Assembly: GCA_016716125.1 (NCBI GenBank)
Contig: JADJWZ010000016.1
Coordinates: 28,059 to 92,058, forward strand
Source: Ignavibacteria bacterium
Lineage (GTDB): Bacteria > Bacteroidota > Ignavibacteria > Tepidaquicellales > Tepidaquicellaceae
DNA length: 64,000 nt
Direction of reading: 5' to 3'
In this document: in pieces, positions 9,422-18,189 of the stretch
How the letters are laid out: each line of letters opens with the position of its first letter
Position numbering within the stretch: position 1 is the first letter of the stretch
Notes under the pieces: generated by a model
What the model saw: the letters and a program-made list of their open reading frames with translations, nothing else
Database searches by the model: none
Told to the model about the DNA's origin: nothing
Translations under genes and position numbers: made by a program

Positions 9422-9511
9422 TTTCTCTTGGAAACAAATCGCAGTTTGTGTAAAATTAATAAGCTGTGAAAAATTATTCCAAAAAAAAACCGCTGACTGC
9501 AGCGGCTTTAA
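9422..9511. repeat. Duplicated intergenic/terminator segment, copy 2
   Basis: Partner of 5881-5970: the same run of CAGTTTGTGTAAAATTAATA, GCTGTGAAA and CCGCTGACTGCAGCGG with few differences. It lies downstream of the 9557-10396 gene and upstream of the intact FN3/T9SS gene. Confidence 0.85.
9481..9509 (-). terminator. Rho-independent terminator of the choice-of-anchor V-like gene
   Basis: On the minus strand CCGCTG pairs with CAGCGG around a 4-nt loop, followed by nine T residues. It is about 50 bp after the stop of the 9557-10396 gene and duplicates the hairpin at 5939-5965. Confidence 0.85.
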
Positions 9512-9556
9512 ATTGTAATATAAAAAAAATCAGTTAGTAAAAAGTAACTCAGATAA

Positions 9557-10396
9557 TTATTTTATAAGAACCATTGATCTGGTATCAGAAAAACCGCCGG
9601 CATTTAATCTGTAAAAATACACGCCGCTTGCTAAATTAAATTCCTGAGAATTAAAAGAGAGTGAATATTGCCCGGCGCTGTATCTCACGTTATTAATGAT
9701 CCTTGAAATTTCCTTTCCTGCGGAATTAAAAATAACCAAAGTAACATCTGATGGTTTTGACAGACTGAAGCTTATCTTTGTTTCCGGATTAAAGGGGTTT
9801 GGATAATTTTGTGAAAGTGTAAAATCTGCAGGAACGTTTCCGTTCTGTGTTAATATTGAAGACGGATTTATGCTGATTACAAAATTTTCTGAATAATTCC
9901 ACTTGTCATTTTCAGAAGTTGTATCATTATTAACTGAATTAGCCGATGCGAATAAAGTATCAGCAATACTTGCATCAGAAGGAGCGATGTATCTGAATAT
10001 AAAAGTTAGAGTGTCATTAATAAAACTCTGTGGAAATTTATGCGTCAGCTCAAAACCCGCTCCGGTGAACGGCTCTTCTCTTTTCAGAGTAGTATCAAGC
10101 GGTGAAGTTATCACCTGACCGAGACTTGCTGCAATATCGCATCCGCCTTTGACAGCTGGTCCGCCGGAAATTTTCAGGAAGTAAGTCGCCGTGTCATTTG
10201 CATTTACAATTGCAGGTCCTGAAATATTGACATGTACAGTATCATTTGGTTCGAAATTGTGACAGATACAACCTATGTCTTCGCCGTTCTTTTTTGTAAA
10301 TCCGACTATACCGGTTTGAAAGGCAATTAAGTTTTGATATATTGTAAAAATAAATCCAGCAACTATCAGAAGAGTTAAAACTTTAAAGATTTTCAT
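9557..10396 (-). CDS. Secreted protein with N-terminal CxCH segment and T9SS sorting domain (choice-of-anchor V-like)
   Basis: A 279-residue exported protein. Residues 1-26 are a signal peptide or N-terminal membrane anchor (MKIFKVLTLLIVAGFIF...). C43, C45 and H46 form a CICH motif soon after it, followed by an Ig-like region (HVNISGPAIVNANDTATYFLKISGG, then GAGFELTHKFP and FIFRYIAPSDAS). This layout resembles the choice-of-anchor V family, where a short C..CH motif precedes a Reeler-like beta domain; that match is from memory and is tentative. The motif has one residue between the cysteines, so it is not a standard c-type haem site. From about 190 a T9SS tail follows (QNYPNPFNPETKISF ... SMVLIK). 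The gene is single, with its own terminator at 9481-9509. Function unknown; probably a surface protein. Confidence 0.75.
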   Translation of the reverse strand: MKIFKVLTLLIVAGFIFTIYQNLIAFQTGIVGFTKKNGEDIGCICHNFEPNDTVHVNISGPAIVNANDTATYFLKISGGPAVKGGCDIAASLGQVITSPLDTTLKREEPFTGAGFELTHKFPQSFINDTLTFIFRYIAPSDASIADTLFASANSVNNDTTSENDKWNYSENFVISINPSSILTQNGNVPADFTLSQNYPNPFNPETKISFSLSKPSDVTLVIFNSAGKEISRIINNVRYSAGQYSLSFNSQEFNLASGVYFYRLNAGGFSDTRSMVLIK

Positions 10397-10622
10397 AGTT
10401 TTCTTAGTTAGAGTATTAGATTGAATTTCATTTATTGTGTTTTAGAAAATTAAATTTAATATAAAGTAATTTCAATTTAGAAATAAGTAGTGAATGGAAA
10501 TAAGGTTAATGAGATGCTGCAAAGCTCAAAAAATGATAATTGTATAATTCATTTAAATAAGTAATATTTAATTCTAATAATTCAAAATGAAATATTCTTT
10601 TATATAATGTCTGTCCATTTTA

Positions 10623-11543
10623 ATGAATAAAGCTCTTGCAATAATCGGTCCTACTGCATCGGGTAAAACGAAATTAGCTGTTGAGATCGCGGAAAGATTG
10701 AACGGTGAAATAATCTCTGCAGACTCAAGGCAGATATATAAAGGTATTCCCATAGCGACTGCTCAGCCGGACGCGGAAGATCTTAAAAGAGTAAAGCATT
10801 ATTTTATTGGCGAGCTTGATCTGAATGAAGAATTTAATGCCGGTGAATTTGGAATAGATGGGAGGAAGATCATTAATGATATATTTAAAAGAGGAAAACT
10901 TCCGGTCATTGCCGGAGGCAGCGGACTTTATATAAATTCTCTGATAGACGGATTCTTTGAATCGGATGCAAAGTCAGACGAAGTGAGAGAAAGACTTTAC
11001 AATGAACTTGAAAAATTCGGTGAAAATTATTTATATGAACAGCTGGAAATTGCAGATAAGGAAACATTTGATAAAATTCCGAAAGGAAAGATCAGAAGAG
11101 TAATTCGTGCGCTTGAAGTTTTTATAATTACCGGTAAAAAAATTTCTGAGCTTCAAAAGGACAAAGTCAGAATTAATTTTGAAACAATTCAGTTCGGACT
11201 TTCACCGGACAGGAAGATATTATATGACAGGATCAACGGGAGAGTGGATGAAATGATCGGACTTGGATTGATAGATGAAGTCAAAAATTTACTTGACTCA
11301 GGTTATCACTATAAAAAGAATTATTCGCTTGATACCGTCGGTATTAAGGAAGTGATAATGCATCTTGAAGGTGAGTTTGATTTTGAAAGGATGAAGGAGC
11401 TGATCAAACAAAACAGCAGAAGATATGCAAAGCGGCAAATGACCTGGTTCAGAAGAGACAGCCGGATTAATAATATCGAAACAGACAACAGGACAATGGA
11501 AGAACTAATAAATGAAATTTCAAATAAATTTCAAAAATCCTGA
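10623..11543 (+). CDS. miaA: tRNA dimethylallyltransferase (MiaA)
   Basis: Full-length 306-residue MiaA, which transfers the dimethylallyl group to N6 of A37 in tRNAs that read codons starting with U. The P-loop is GPTASGKT at residues 9-16 and the catalytic/DMAPP-binding segment ADSRQIYKG is at about 34-42. AGGSGLY, the RRVIRALEV helix, and the C-terminal QNSRRYAKRQMTWFRRD segment are all present. The gene is on its own: the upstream gene is divergent and the downstream gene starts 200 bp later. A TATAAT box at 10603-10608 could be a -10 element, but no clear -35 was found. The ATG at 10623 fits the family N-terminus directly. Confidence 0.97.
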   Translation: MNKALAIIGPTASGKTKLAVEIAERLNGEIISADSRQIYKGIPIATAQPDAEDLKRVKHYFIGELDLNEEFNAGEFGIDGRKIINDIFKRGKLPVIAGGSGLYINSLIDGFFESDAKSDEVRERLYNELEKFGENYLYEQLEIADKETFDKIPKGKIRRVIRALEVFIITGKKISELQKDKVRINFETIQFGLSPDRKILYDRINGRVDEMIGLGLIDEVKNLLDSGYHYKKNYSLDTVGIKEVIMHLEGEFDFERMKELIKQNSRRYAKRQMTWFRRDSRINNIETDNRTMEELINEISNKFQKS

Positions 11544-11746
11544 ACCGGATTTGCTCAGACTGAATAGATGTAAAAATTCAAAAAAAGATTTACTATAGAG
11601 ATTGTTATCAAAATTTTTTATATATTGCTTCACTCAAACCCAAGTACATTCCCCCAATTTTTTAATATGCACATTTAGTTTCAATTATAATTTTATGATT
11701 GAGATAAATTAAAAATAAGTTTTTAAAAAATTTAAACATAATTCAA

Positions 11747-13366
11747 ATGAAACTGTTTATTCTTGTTGTAACTTCTCTAATGCTCATCTCAGGATATTCC
11801 TATTCACAGCTCGGAAATAATAATATGACTCTTTTGGCAAACATTAATAACCACACTGCCAGCTATTCTGCTGTCTGGGGATATAAGGATGTAAAAAACG
11901 GAAGGGAGTATGCTATTATTGGTTCATATGACGGAACTTCATTTGTCGATATCACAGACGAAACAAATATTCATGAAGTTGATTTTGTTCCTTCCACTAA
12001 TCCGGCGAGTTCAAGTAATACCTGGAGAGAAATGAAAACTTATTCACATTATGCATACATAGTTTCTGAAGTTGGAAGCAGCGGAGTGCAGATCGTAGAT
12101 CTTCAATATCTCCCTGACTCCGTAAGATATGTCAAGAAATTTCTTGCCACCGGTCATTCTTCTACACATTCGATCTCACAGGAAGGACCTTATCTGTATC
12201 TTAACGGAGCAAATTCAGGCTTCGGTCGGGGAGTAACTGTATTAGATCTTTCATCAGATCCGGAAACACCGATTAAAAGAGGCGGGTTCAATACGGATTA
12301 TATCCATGACTGCCGGGTTAAAAATGATACTATATATGCTGCAAATATTTATGTCAGCAAGGTCAGCATTATCAGCGCGGTAAATAAAAATTCACTGTCT
12401 CTCATTACCTCTTTCATAAATCTTCCTAATTCCGGTCCGCATAATACAGCAGTAACTCCTGACAATAAACATATTCTTGTTACTGACGAGATTGGAAATA
12501 GTCCGCGGCAATTAAAAATATGGAACAGGGAAGATCTCGGCGATATTACTTTTGTAACAGGATGGCAGCCAACCGGTATTACAACGGCGGTTGTTCATAA
12601 TGTCGAAACATACGGAAAATATGCTCTCGTTGCGCATTACAGAGCGGGTGTGAGAATGGTTGACATTTCGAATCCATCTTCTCCGACAGAAGTTGCGTGG
12701 TATGATACATATCCCGCGAGTAACTCTTCCAGTTACAGCGGCTGCTGGGGAGTATATATGTTTCCGTCAGGAAAAATAATTGCTTCGGATATGCAGACAG
12801 GACTCTATGTATTAAAAACCACTTTTAATATTTCACTGGCGATAGAAGGATTTTATAACAGTGTGACAAACAGTCATATTACAAATGATACTGTCAGGGC
12901 GTATCTGAGGCAAAGCAGCACACCTTATAATATAGTTGATTCATCATCTGCCGTTCTAAATCAGAATACATTAACCGGTAATTTTAATTTTTATAAAGAG
13001 ACCGCCGGAAATTATTACCTGGTAGTGAATCACAGGAACAGCATTGAAACATGGAGCAGCGCGCCGATCGCTTATGATCCGATGAATTTTAGCACATATA
13101 ATTTTACAGATTCTTCTTCAAAAGCATATGGTAACAATCAGAAATCTGTTGACATATCACCGGTCAGGTATGCAATATACAACGGTGATGCAAGCAGAGA
13201 CGGTAGTATTGATCTTGCAGATCTGAGTCTGATTGAAAATGATGCTATAAATTTTGTAACAGGATATGTACCGACAGATATTAACGGAGACACAGTTATC
13301 GATCTTGCTGATATAACGATTACTGAAAATAATTCAGTTAATTTTGTAACAGTGATAAAACCATGA
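11747..13366 (+). CDS. Choice-of-anchor B family secreted protein with C-terminal dockerin-like repeats
   Basis: A 539-residue exported protein. A signal peptide covers residues 1-20 (MKLFILVVTSLMLISGYSYS). Residues about 25-360 match the choice-of-anchor B/LVIVD-repeat layout: SAVWGYKDVKNGREYAIIGS, FVDITDE, IVDLQYLPD, VTVLDLS, MVDISNPSSPTEVAWYDTYP, all consistent with a beta-propeller. Residues about 370-480 form a module ending in YYLVVNHRNSIETWS that is shared with the next gene. The last 65 residues hold two dockerin-type calcium-loop repeats (GDASRDGSIDLADLSLIEND and DINGDTVIDLADITITENN). No T9SS YPNPFNP tail is present. In cellulosome biology dockerins bind cohesins; whether that applies here is unknown. 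A role in surface attachment or a large extracellular assembly is inference. Confidence 0.8.
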   Translation: MKLFILVVTSLMLISGYSYSQLGNNNMTLLANINNHTASYSAVWGYKDVKNGREYAIIGSYDGTSFVDITDETNIHEVDFVPSTNPASSSNTWREMKTYSHYAYIVSEVGSSGVQIVDLQYLPDSVRYVKKFLATGHSSTHSISQEGPYLYLNGANSGFGRGVTVLDLSSDPETPIKRGGFNTDYIHDCRVKNDTIYAANIYVSKVSIISAVNKNSLSLITSFINLPNSGPHNTAVTPDNKHILVTDEIGNSPRQLKIWNREDLGDITFVTGWQPTGITTAVVHNVETYGKYALVAHYRAGVRMVDISNPSSPTEVAWYDTYPASNSSSYSGCWGVYMFPSGKIIASDMQTGLYVLKTTFNISLAIEGFYNSVTNSHITNDTVRAYLRQSSTPYNIVDSSSAVLNQNTLTGNFNFYKETAGNYYLVVNHRNSIETWSSAPIAYDPMNFSTYNFTDSSSKAYGNNQKSVDISPVRYAIYNGDASRDGSIDLADLSLIENDAINFVTGYVPTDINGDTVIDLADITITENNSVNFVTVIKP

Positions 13367-13551
13367 TCTGATTTCAAATAGACAATTAAAAATATTACGA
13401 TTCAATAATAGATAAACTTTCCAACTCCGGAAATAAACCGGATTGCAATTCCCGAATTTTCTGAATAAGTATTTGTGTAAAATTATACTTTAATACTTAT
13501 CTCGGAATACCCCACCCCAAAAAATAATTTATTAATTAAAAAGGAGATTTA

Positions 13552-15774
13552 ATGAAATGTTTTTACATCTGTGCATTTCTATGCATAATTAATACATTTT
13601 ATATTATTCCTGAAAGTTATGCTCAGGTAAAGCTTTTTGAAGATTTTGAAAGCGGTGTATTTCCGTCTCCGGGGTGGTCGACGGTAAACAGTAACGGCAG
13701 TGAAGGCGAATGGAAATTAAATAACAGAAATACAAATTCAGGGAGAGGCTGCGCAGTTTCCAATTTCTCTGTTTCAGGCGCAGAGAATTATCTGATCTCC
13801 AAAAGATTTATTCCTGCACAGGGAGATTCGCTTGTGTTTTATTTCAAGCAGACTTTCTGGAATAATTATAATGACACATTTAAAGTGAAGCTTTCGAACA
13901 TTGATTCACTTACAGAAAGTATGAACACTATACTGTTCAGTTTTTATGAGAATATAAACTACCCTGTGTATTCCGGTTACGGCAGATATTCAGTAAGTCT
14001 GAATAGTTTTACCGGTCAGACAGTCTGGATAGCTTTTCATCATAAGAACATTAACGGGGATAATATCAGGATAGATAATATCACTGTTGGTAAGCCGGGG
14101 CTTTATGATGTCGACATGGTTGAGAATATTTTTCCCAAGGGAAAATTCGGAGCATGTTCGGTTGAAAATCTTATCCCTTCGGCAAAGCTCAAAAATATCG
14201 GAAGTGAAAATATAACTGAAGCATTTAATGTTACTTATCAAATTTCCGGTCCGGTTAATTATTCCAGTACAAAGGAAATTCTCCTTAACGCTGGTGAAGA
14301 AATAGAAATTCTCTTTGACACTTCTTATATTTCTCTTCCCGGAATTTATAATGTAAAAGTTTATTCATCACTTCCCGGAGATCCTGTACTGAGTAATGAT
14401 ACAATTAATTCTTCATTCGAAATGATCAAAGCAGATTACGGAGGCGGTCAGTTTTTTAACGGCGGATATTATTTTTCAAATTCAACTTCCTGTTCAGAAA
14501 ATGCTCAGAGCAGTCCGGAGTTCAGCTGGAAAGATACGGTAAACAGCGTAAGTCTGATTCTGAACGGTCAGATAAATTCTCTTTTAACTTTTACCGGAAA
14601 TACTGACAACGGATATTTCAGCTTAGGAAATATACTACCGCAGGGTTATAGTTTCAGATATTTCAATCAGAATTTTGATTCGGTATTTATTTCTACAAAC
14701 GGCATTGTCGGCTTTAAAAAAAATAACGCTTTGCTGTCGCATGATCCTACTAAAATAAACTCGCTGTTTTTTATTCAGCTTCCTGCTATTTGCCCATACT
14801 GGTCTGATCTTGATTTTGGGAACAGCAGTTCGGAAGAAAGCAGACTTAGTTATAAACTTGCCGGAAAATATCTTCTGATAACATTCGATAAAGCTCATGT
14901 AAATTCCGGTGATCAATCTGAATACATAACTTTTCAGATATGTCTGGAGCTTGTGAACAACTTAAATGCAAATTCAAGATTTGCAGTGCAGTATAACAAA
15001 GAATCAACAGGGGAAGACTTTTTATCAAAATATTCAGATAAAACATTAAGTCCGCATTTTGTAGGATTTAAAAATACAACAGGAAGTAATTATCTTAAAT
15101 ACAGATACAGAGATTCCACCGGACTGAAGGATTACGGAACATTGTTTAACTCTTCAGTAGCTGTTGAGTTTGGTCAGAATGCGTCGATTTTGAATAACAG
15201 ATCATCAGATTTAAATCTGACGTTAAAACTTGAAGCCATTCATCCCGATAAAGATTCTGTAGAGATACAGATCAGAGATACTTTTCATCCGTATTCGTTA
15301 CTTGAATCAAAAAATATATATCCGGATTTTGACGGAATATTTAAAGGAAAATTTACTGTCCCTGCTGAAAATTATAACTATTATATAGTAGTGAAACACA
15401 GAAATTCAATTGAAACCTGGAGCAGGGAATTCGGCGAACAGTTTGCGGGATTCAGCCTGAATTATGATATAAGCTCTGACAGTAGTTATGCATACGGAAA
15501 TAATCTTAAATACAAAAACGGCAGTTATTATATTTATTCAGGTGATACTGACCGGGACGGTTTAATTGATCTTGCAGATTTTACTTTGATCTCAAATGAC
15601 GCCCAAAACTTCGTTACAGGTTATAGAAAAACAGATTTGAACAATGACGGAGTTATAGATCTGGCGGATCTTCTGATCTGCGAAAACAATGTTGAGAATT
15701 TTATAAGAATCAAAACCCCGCTTAATACTTTAAATAATTCAGTCAGCGGCGCTAACGGTTCATACAAAAAATAA
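13552..15774 (+). CDS. Secreted choice-of-anchor J-like protein with shared C-terminal module and dockerin-like repeats
   Basis: A 740-residue exported protein with a signal peptide (MKCFYICAFLCIINTFYIIP...YAQ, about 1-25). Residues about 27-180 look like a choice-of-anchor J/MAM-like jelly roll (FEDFESGVFPSPGWSTVN ... VWIAFHHKN...IDNITVG). A CARDB-like region follows (ENLIPSAKLKNIGSENITEAFNVTY), then a beta-rich segment with FNQNFDSVFISTNGIVGF. The C-terminal 180 residues repeat the module of the preceding gene (YYIVVKHRNSIETWS, SSYAYGNN) and two dockerin-type loops (GDTDRDGLIDLADFTLISND, DLNNDGVIDLADLLICENN). AAAAAGGAGATTTA directly before the ATG is one of the clearest ribosome-binding sites in the window. 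A terminator follows at 15804. Ligand and partner unknown. Confidence 0.78.
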   Translation: MKCFYICAFLCIINTFYIIPESYAQVKLFEDFESGVFPSPGWSTVNSNGSEGEWKLNNRNTNSGRGCAVSNFSVSGAENYLISKRFIPAQGDSLVFYFKQTFWNNYNDTFKVKLSNIDSLTESMNTILFSFYENINYPVYSGYGRYSVSLNSFTGQTVWIAFHHKNINGDNIRIDNITVGKPGLYDVDMVENIFPKGKFGACSVENLIPSAKLKNIGSENITEAFNVTYQISGPVNYSSTKEILLNAGEEIEILFDTSYISLPGIYNVKVYSSLPGDPVLSNDTINSSFEMIKADYGGGQFFNGGYYFSNSTSCSENAQSSPEFSWKDTVNSVSLILNGQINSLLTFTGNTDNGYFSLGNILPQGYSFRYFNQNFDSVFISTNGIVGFKKNNALLSHDPTKINSLFFIQLPAICPYWSDLDFGNSSSEESRLSYKLAGKYLLITFDKAHVNSGDQSEYITFQICLELVNNLNANSRFAVQYNKESTGEDFLSKYSDKTLSPHFVGFKNTTGSNYLKYRYRDSTGLKDYGTLFNSSVAVEFGQNASILNNRSSDLNLTLKLEAIHPDKDSVEIQIRDTFHPYSLLESKNIYPDFDGIFKGKFTVPAENYNYYIVVKHRNSIETWSREFGEQFAGFSLNYDISSDSSYAYGNNLKYKNGSYYIYSGDTDRDGLIDLADFTLISNDAQNFVTGYRKTDLNNDGVIDLADLLICENNVENFIRIKTPLNTLNNSVSGANGSYKK

Positions 15775-15803
15775 TATCAGATCCGAAGAAATAAATTTAA
15801 AAA

Positions 15804-15832
15804 AGCCGGGTAGTACTATCCGGCTTTTTTTA
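15804..15832 (+). terminator. Rho-independent terminator after the dockerin protein gene
   Basis: The stem AGCCGGGTAG/CTATCCGGCT is followed by a T-run on the plus strand (A-run on the other side), 30 bp after the stop at 15774. It separates the secreted-protein gene from the transketolase gene. Confidence 0.9.
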
Positions 15833-15913
15833 TTATAGAAATTGCAGTTATTTATGATTTGAAATGAAATACCAAATAAAGTATTTTTGAAATTATTAAT
15901 TATAAATTCAGAG

Positions 15914-16867
15914 ATGTATAATATTGAAGAACCTGAGTTAAAGGAAACGAGACAGGGTTTTGCAGATGCATTAGTAGAGCTCGGAAAAGAATTACCGGAA
16001 CTTGTAGTGCTTGGAGGGGATGTTACCGGATCCGTAAAAACAAATTTATTCAGAGATGCATATCCGGACAGATTTATTTCAGTAGGAATTGCGGAACAGG
16101 ATATGATGGGAACAGCAGCAGGACTTGCGCTTTCCGGAAAAATTCCCGTAGCATCCACTTACGGAGAGTTTGCAACCGGAAGACCGTTTGATCAGATCAG
16201 ACAGTCAATAGCTTATGCCCAAATGAATGTTAAGATCTGCGCTTCACATTGCGGAATTACAGTCGGACCTGACGGAGCGACTCATCAGTCTTTTGAAGAT
16301 GTGGGGCTCATGAGAATATTACCGAATATGACAGTGCTTACGCCCTGTGATTACAATGAAACTTATAATGCTGTCAGGACAGCAATAAAATCCAAAGGTC
16401 CTTTTTATGTAAGATTTTACAGGGAGAAATCTCCGAATTTTACAGACATTAAGAAAGAATTTAAAATCGGAAAAGCGGATACGTTAATTGACGGAAATGA
16501 TGTTACTCTTATGGCGAGCGGACTTTTGGTATGGGAAGCGATTGTTGCTTCAGAAATGCTTAAGAAGGAGGGTATCAGCGCGAGAGTTGTGAATGTAAAT
16601 ACAATCAAGCCGATTGACAAAGATACAATTATAAAATGCGCAGAAGAAACAGACCTTATTATTACATGCGAGGATCATCAGTGGCATTGCGGGCTTTTTG
16701 GCGCTGTTGCAGAAGTAGTCGCGTTATATCACCCGGTAAAAATGGATTATATCGCAATCGATGATACATTCGGAGAAAGCGGTATTATATTCTCTGAACT
16801 GATGAGCAAATATAAAATCGACAGAACGGCAATTTATAACAAAGTTAAAAGTCACTTAAAAAAATAA
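15914..16867 (+). CDS. Transketolase C-terminal (pyrimidine-binding/C-terminal) subunit of a split transketolase
   Basis: A 317-residue protein matching the C-terminal half of transketolase/DXS-type enzymes: the pyrimidine domain (ETRQGFADALVELG, VVLGGDVTGSVKT, RFISVGIAEQDMMGTAAGLALSG, AHCGITVGPDGATHQSFEDVGLMR) and the C-terminal domain (DVTLMASGLLVWEAI, CEDHQWHCGLFGAVAEVV). The thiamine-diphosphate pyrophosphate-binding N-terminal half is normally a separate, adjacent gene in such split enzymes. Here it is absent: the upstream neighbour is a secreted protein behind a terminator. The TTG at 15887 would add nine residues, but the ATG at 15914 fits the family start better and is chosen. The htrA gene follows 14 bp downstream, suggesting co-transcription. 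Confidence 0.88.
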   Translation: MYNIEEPELKETRQGFADALVELGKELPELVVLGGDVTGSVKTNLFRDAYPDRFISVGIAEQDMMGTAAGLALSGKIPVASTYGEFATGRPFDQIRQSIAYAQMNVKICASHCGITVGPDGATHQSFEDVGLMRILPNMTVLTPCDYNETYNAVRTAIKSKGPFYVRFYREKSPNFTDIKKEFKIGKADTLIDGNDVTLMASGLLVWEAIVASEMLKKEGISARVVNVNTIKPIDKDTIIKCAEETDLIITCEDHQWHCGLFGAVAEVVALYHPVKMDYIAIDDTFGESGIIFSELMSKYKIDRTAIYNKVKSHLKK

Positions 16868-16881
16868 TTAATGCAGAATTT

Positions 16882-18111
16882 ATGAACGACAATTTGAGAT
16901 CCGGTTCTATTGATATTAAAAATGATATTCATTTCAAGAGCAGCGGTATTGCAGGTAAATTAATTTTAGCTGCAGTTGCTATATTGATCCTAACTGCCGG
17001 GGTGCTGATCGCGAAATTATTTTTATCTCCGGATGACAATAATACAGTAATTTCTACAGCGCAAAATTCACTTCAGGAAAATAATTCCGGAATCTCACAG
17101 TCAAGAGAGACTGCCATTACCAGAGCAGTTCAGAAAGTATCTCCTGCTATTGTCGGAATAAATGTGGAAGAGGTAAGGGAAGTGCAGGATCCTTTTTCAA
17201 TGTTTGATAACGATCCTTTTTTCAGACAGTTCTTCGGAAACAGACAGCCGCAGAAGCGTGTAGTGAGAGGTTTAGGTTCCGGATTTATAATTTCGTCTGA
17301 CGGATACATACTTACAAATGATCACGTTGCCGGAAATGCTACAAAAATTTCCGTAACTATGACAAACGGTGAAACTATTGATGCAAAGCTGATCGGTTCG
17401 GATAAAAACAGCGACGTGGCTTTACTGAAGATCGATAAAAGTAATCTTCCCTATACAACACTTGGAAATTCTGACGATGTAATTATCGGCGAATGGGTAA
17501 TAGCGCTCGGTAATCCTTTTGGACTTTTTGATATTAATGATAAACCTACAGTAACAGTCGGAGTGGTCAGCGCCACTGACATGAAGATCAGCGCTTCGGA
17601 TGCAAACAGGGTTTATAAAGATATGATACAGACTGATGCATCTATCAATTCAGGAAATTCCGGCGGTCCGCTTTTGAATGCTGACGGAGAAGTCATTGGA
17701 ATGAATACTATAATATATACAGGCGGTCAGTTCAGCGCAGGAAGCATTGGAGTTGGATTTGCCATTTCCATTAACAGGGTAAAAAAACTGATGGAAGAAA
17801 TTAAAGCAAACGGAAAGATCGACCGCAGCTTTAATGTCGGTTTCAGGATCCAGGCGATTGATGAAAGAATTGCAAAGTATCTGAGTCTTGATTCTGCAAC
17901 AGGCGTGGTAGTTACTGATGTGCAGAAAGGCGGACTGGCTGATAATGCAGGACTTTTACCCGAGGATGTGATAGTGGAAGCTAACGGAGAAAAAATAAAA
18001 AATGATCAGGATATTCTTTTTATAGTAAACGATCTGAAAAAAGGAGATAATCTTAAATTAAAAATTATCAGGAAAGGTTCGGACAAAGAAATTGAGTTCA
18101 GACTGAACTGA
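16882..18111 (+). CDS. HtrA/DegQ-family periplasmic serine protease
   Basis: A 409-residue membrane-anchored protease. One N-terminal membrane segment (about 25-47) would place the rest in the periplasm. The trypsin-like domain has the full catalytic triad: His in TNDHVAG, Asp in NSDVALLK and Ser in NSGNSGGPLL. It is followed by PDZ sequence (about 310-405: VVVTDVQKGGLADNAGLLPEDVIVEANGEKI). Only one clear PDZ is present; DegP/DegQ proteins often have two. HtrA proteins degrade or refold misfolded envelope proteins. The gene starts 14 bp after the transketolase gene, and a strong bidirectional terminator lies 25 bp after its stop. Confidence 0.95.
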   Translation: MNDNLRSGSIDIKNDIHFKSSGIAGKLILAAVAILILTAGVLIAKLFLSPDDNNTVISTAQNSLQENNSGISQSRETAITRAVQKVSPAIVGINVEEVREVQDPFSMFDNDPFFRQFFGNRQPQKRVVRGLGSGFIISSDGYILTNDHVAGNATKISVTMTNGETIDAKLIGSDKNSDVALLKIDKSNLPYTTLGNSDDVIIGEWVIALGNPFGLFDINDKPTVTVGVVSATDMKISASDANRVYKDMIQTDASINSGNSGGPLLNADGEVIGMNTIIYTGGQFSAGSIGVGFAISINRVKKLMEEIKANGKIDRSFNVGFRIQAIDERIAKYLSLDSATGVVVTDVQKGGLADNAGLLPEDVIVEANGEKIKNDQDILFIVNDLKKGDNLKLKIIRKGSDKEIEFRLN

Positions 18112-18135
18112 CCGGTATCTTAAATTATTAATACG

Positions 18136-18170
18136 AAAAAAGGCTTTGAGAAAACTCAAAGCCTTTTTGA
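18136..18170. terminator. Bidirectional terminator between htrA-like and bactofilin genes
   Basis: The 11-bp perfect stem AAGGCTTTGAG/CTCAAAGCCTT with an AAAA loop has an A-run upstream and a T-run downstream. It can serve the convergent genes on both sides. Confidence 0.93.
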
Positions 18171-18189
18171 TTTATATATTTAAAAACTA

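Larger units (their letters stand above)
9254..9556. other. Intergenic region with duplicated terminator segment
   Basis: This 303-bp AT-rich spacer holds the second copy of the duplicated segment (9422-9511) and its terminator hairpin. The rest, 9254-9421, probably carries the promoter of the FN3/T9SS gene, but I cannot point to a convincing box. Confidence 0.5.

Noticed and set aside
9557..10396. Cytochrome c annotation for the CICH protein
   Set aside because: The motif has one residue between the cysteines and no other cytochrome features.
11535..11552. AAATCC/GGATTT hairpin at the end of miaA as a terminator
   Set aside because: The stem is only 6 bp and is not followed by a T-run.
13138..13377. 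Minus-strand open frame opposite the end of the choice-of-anchor B gene
   Set aside because: It is antisense to the dockerin repeats and only mirrors their low-complexity codons.
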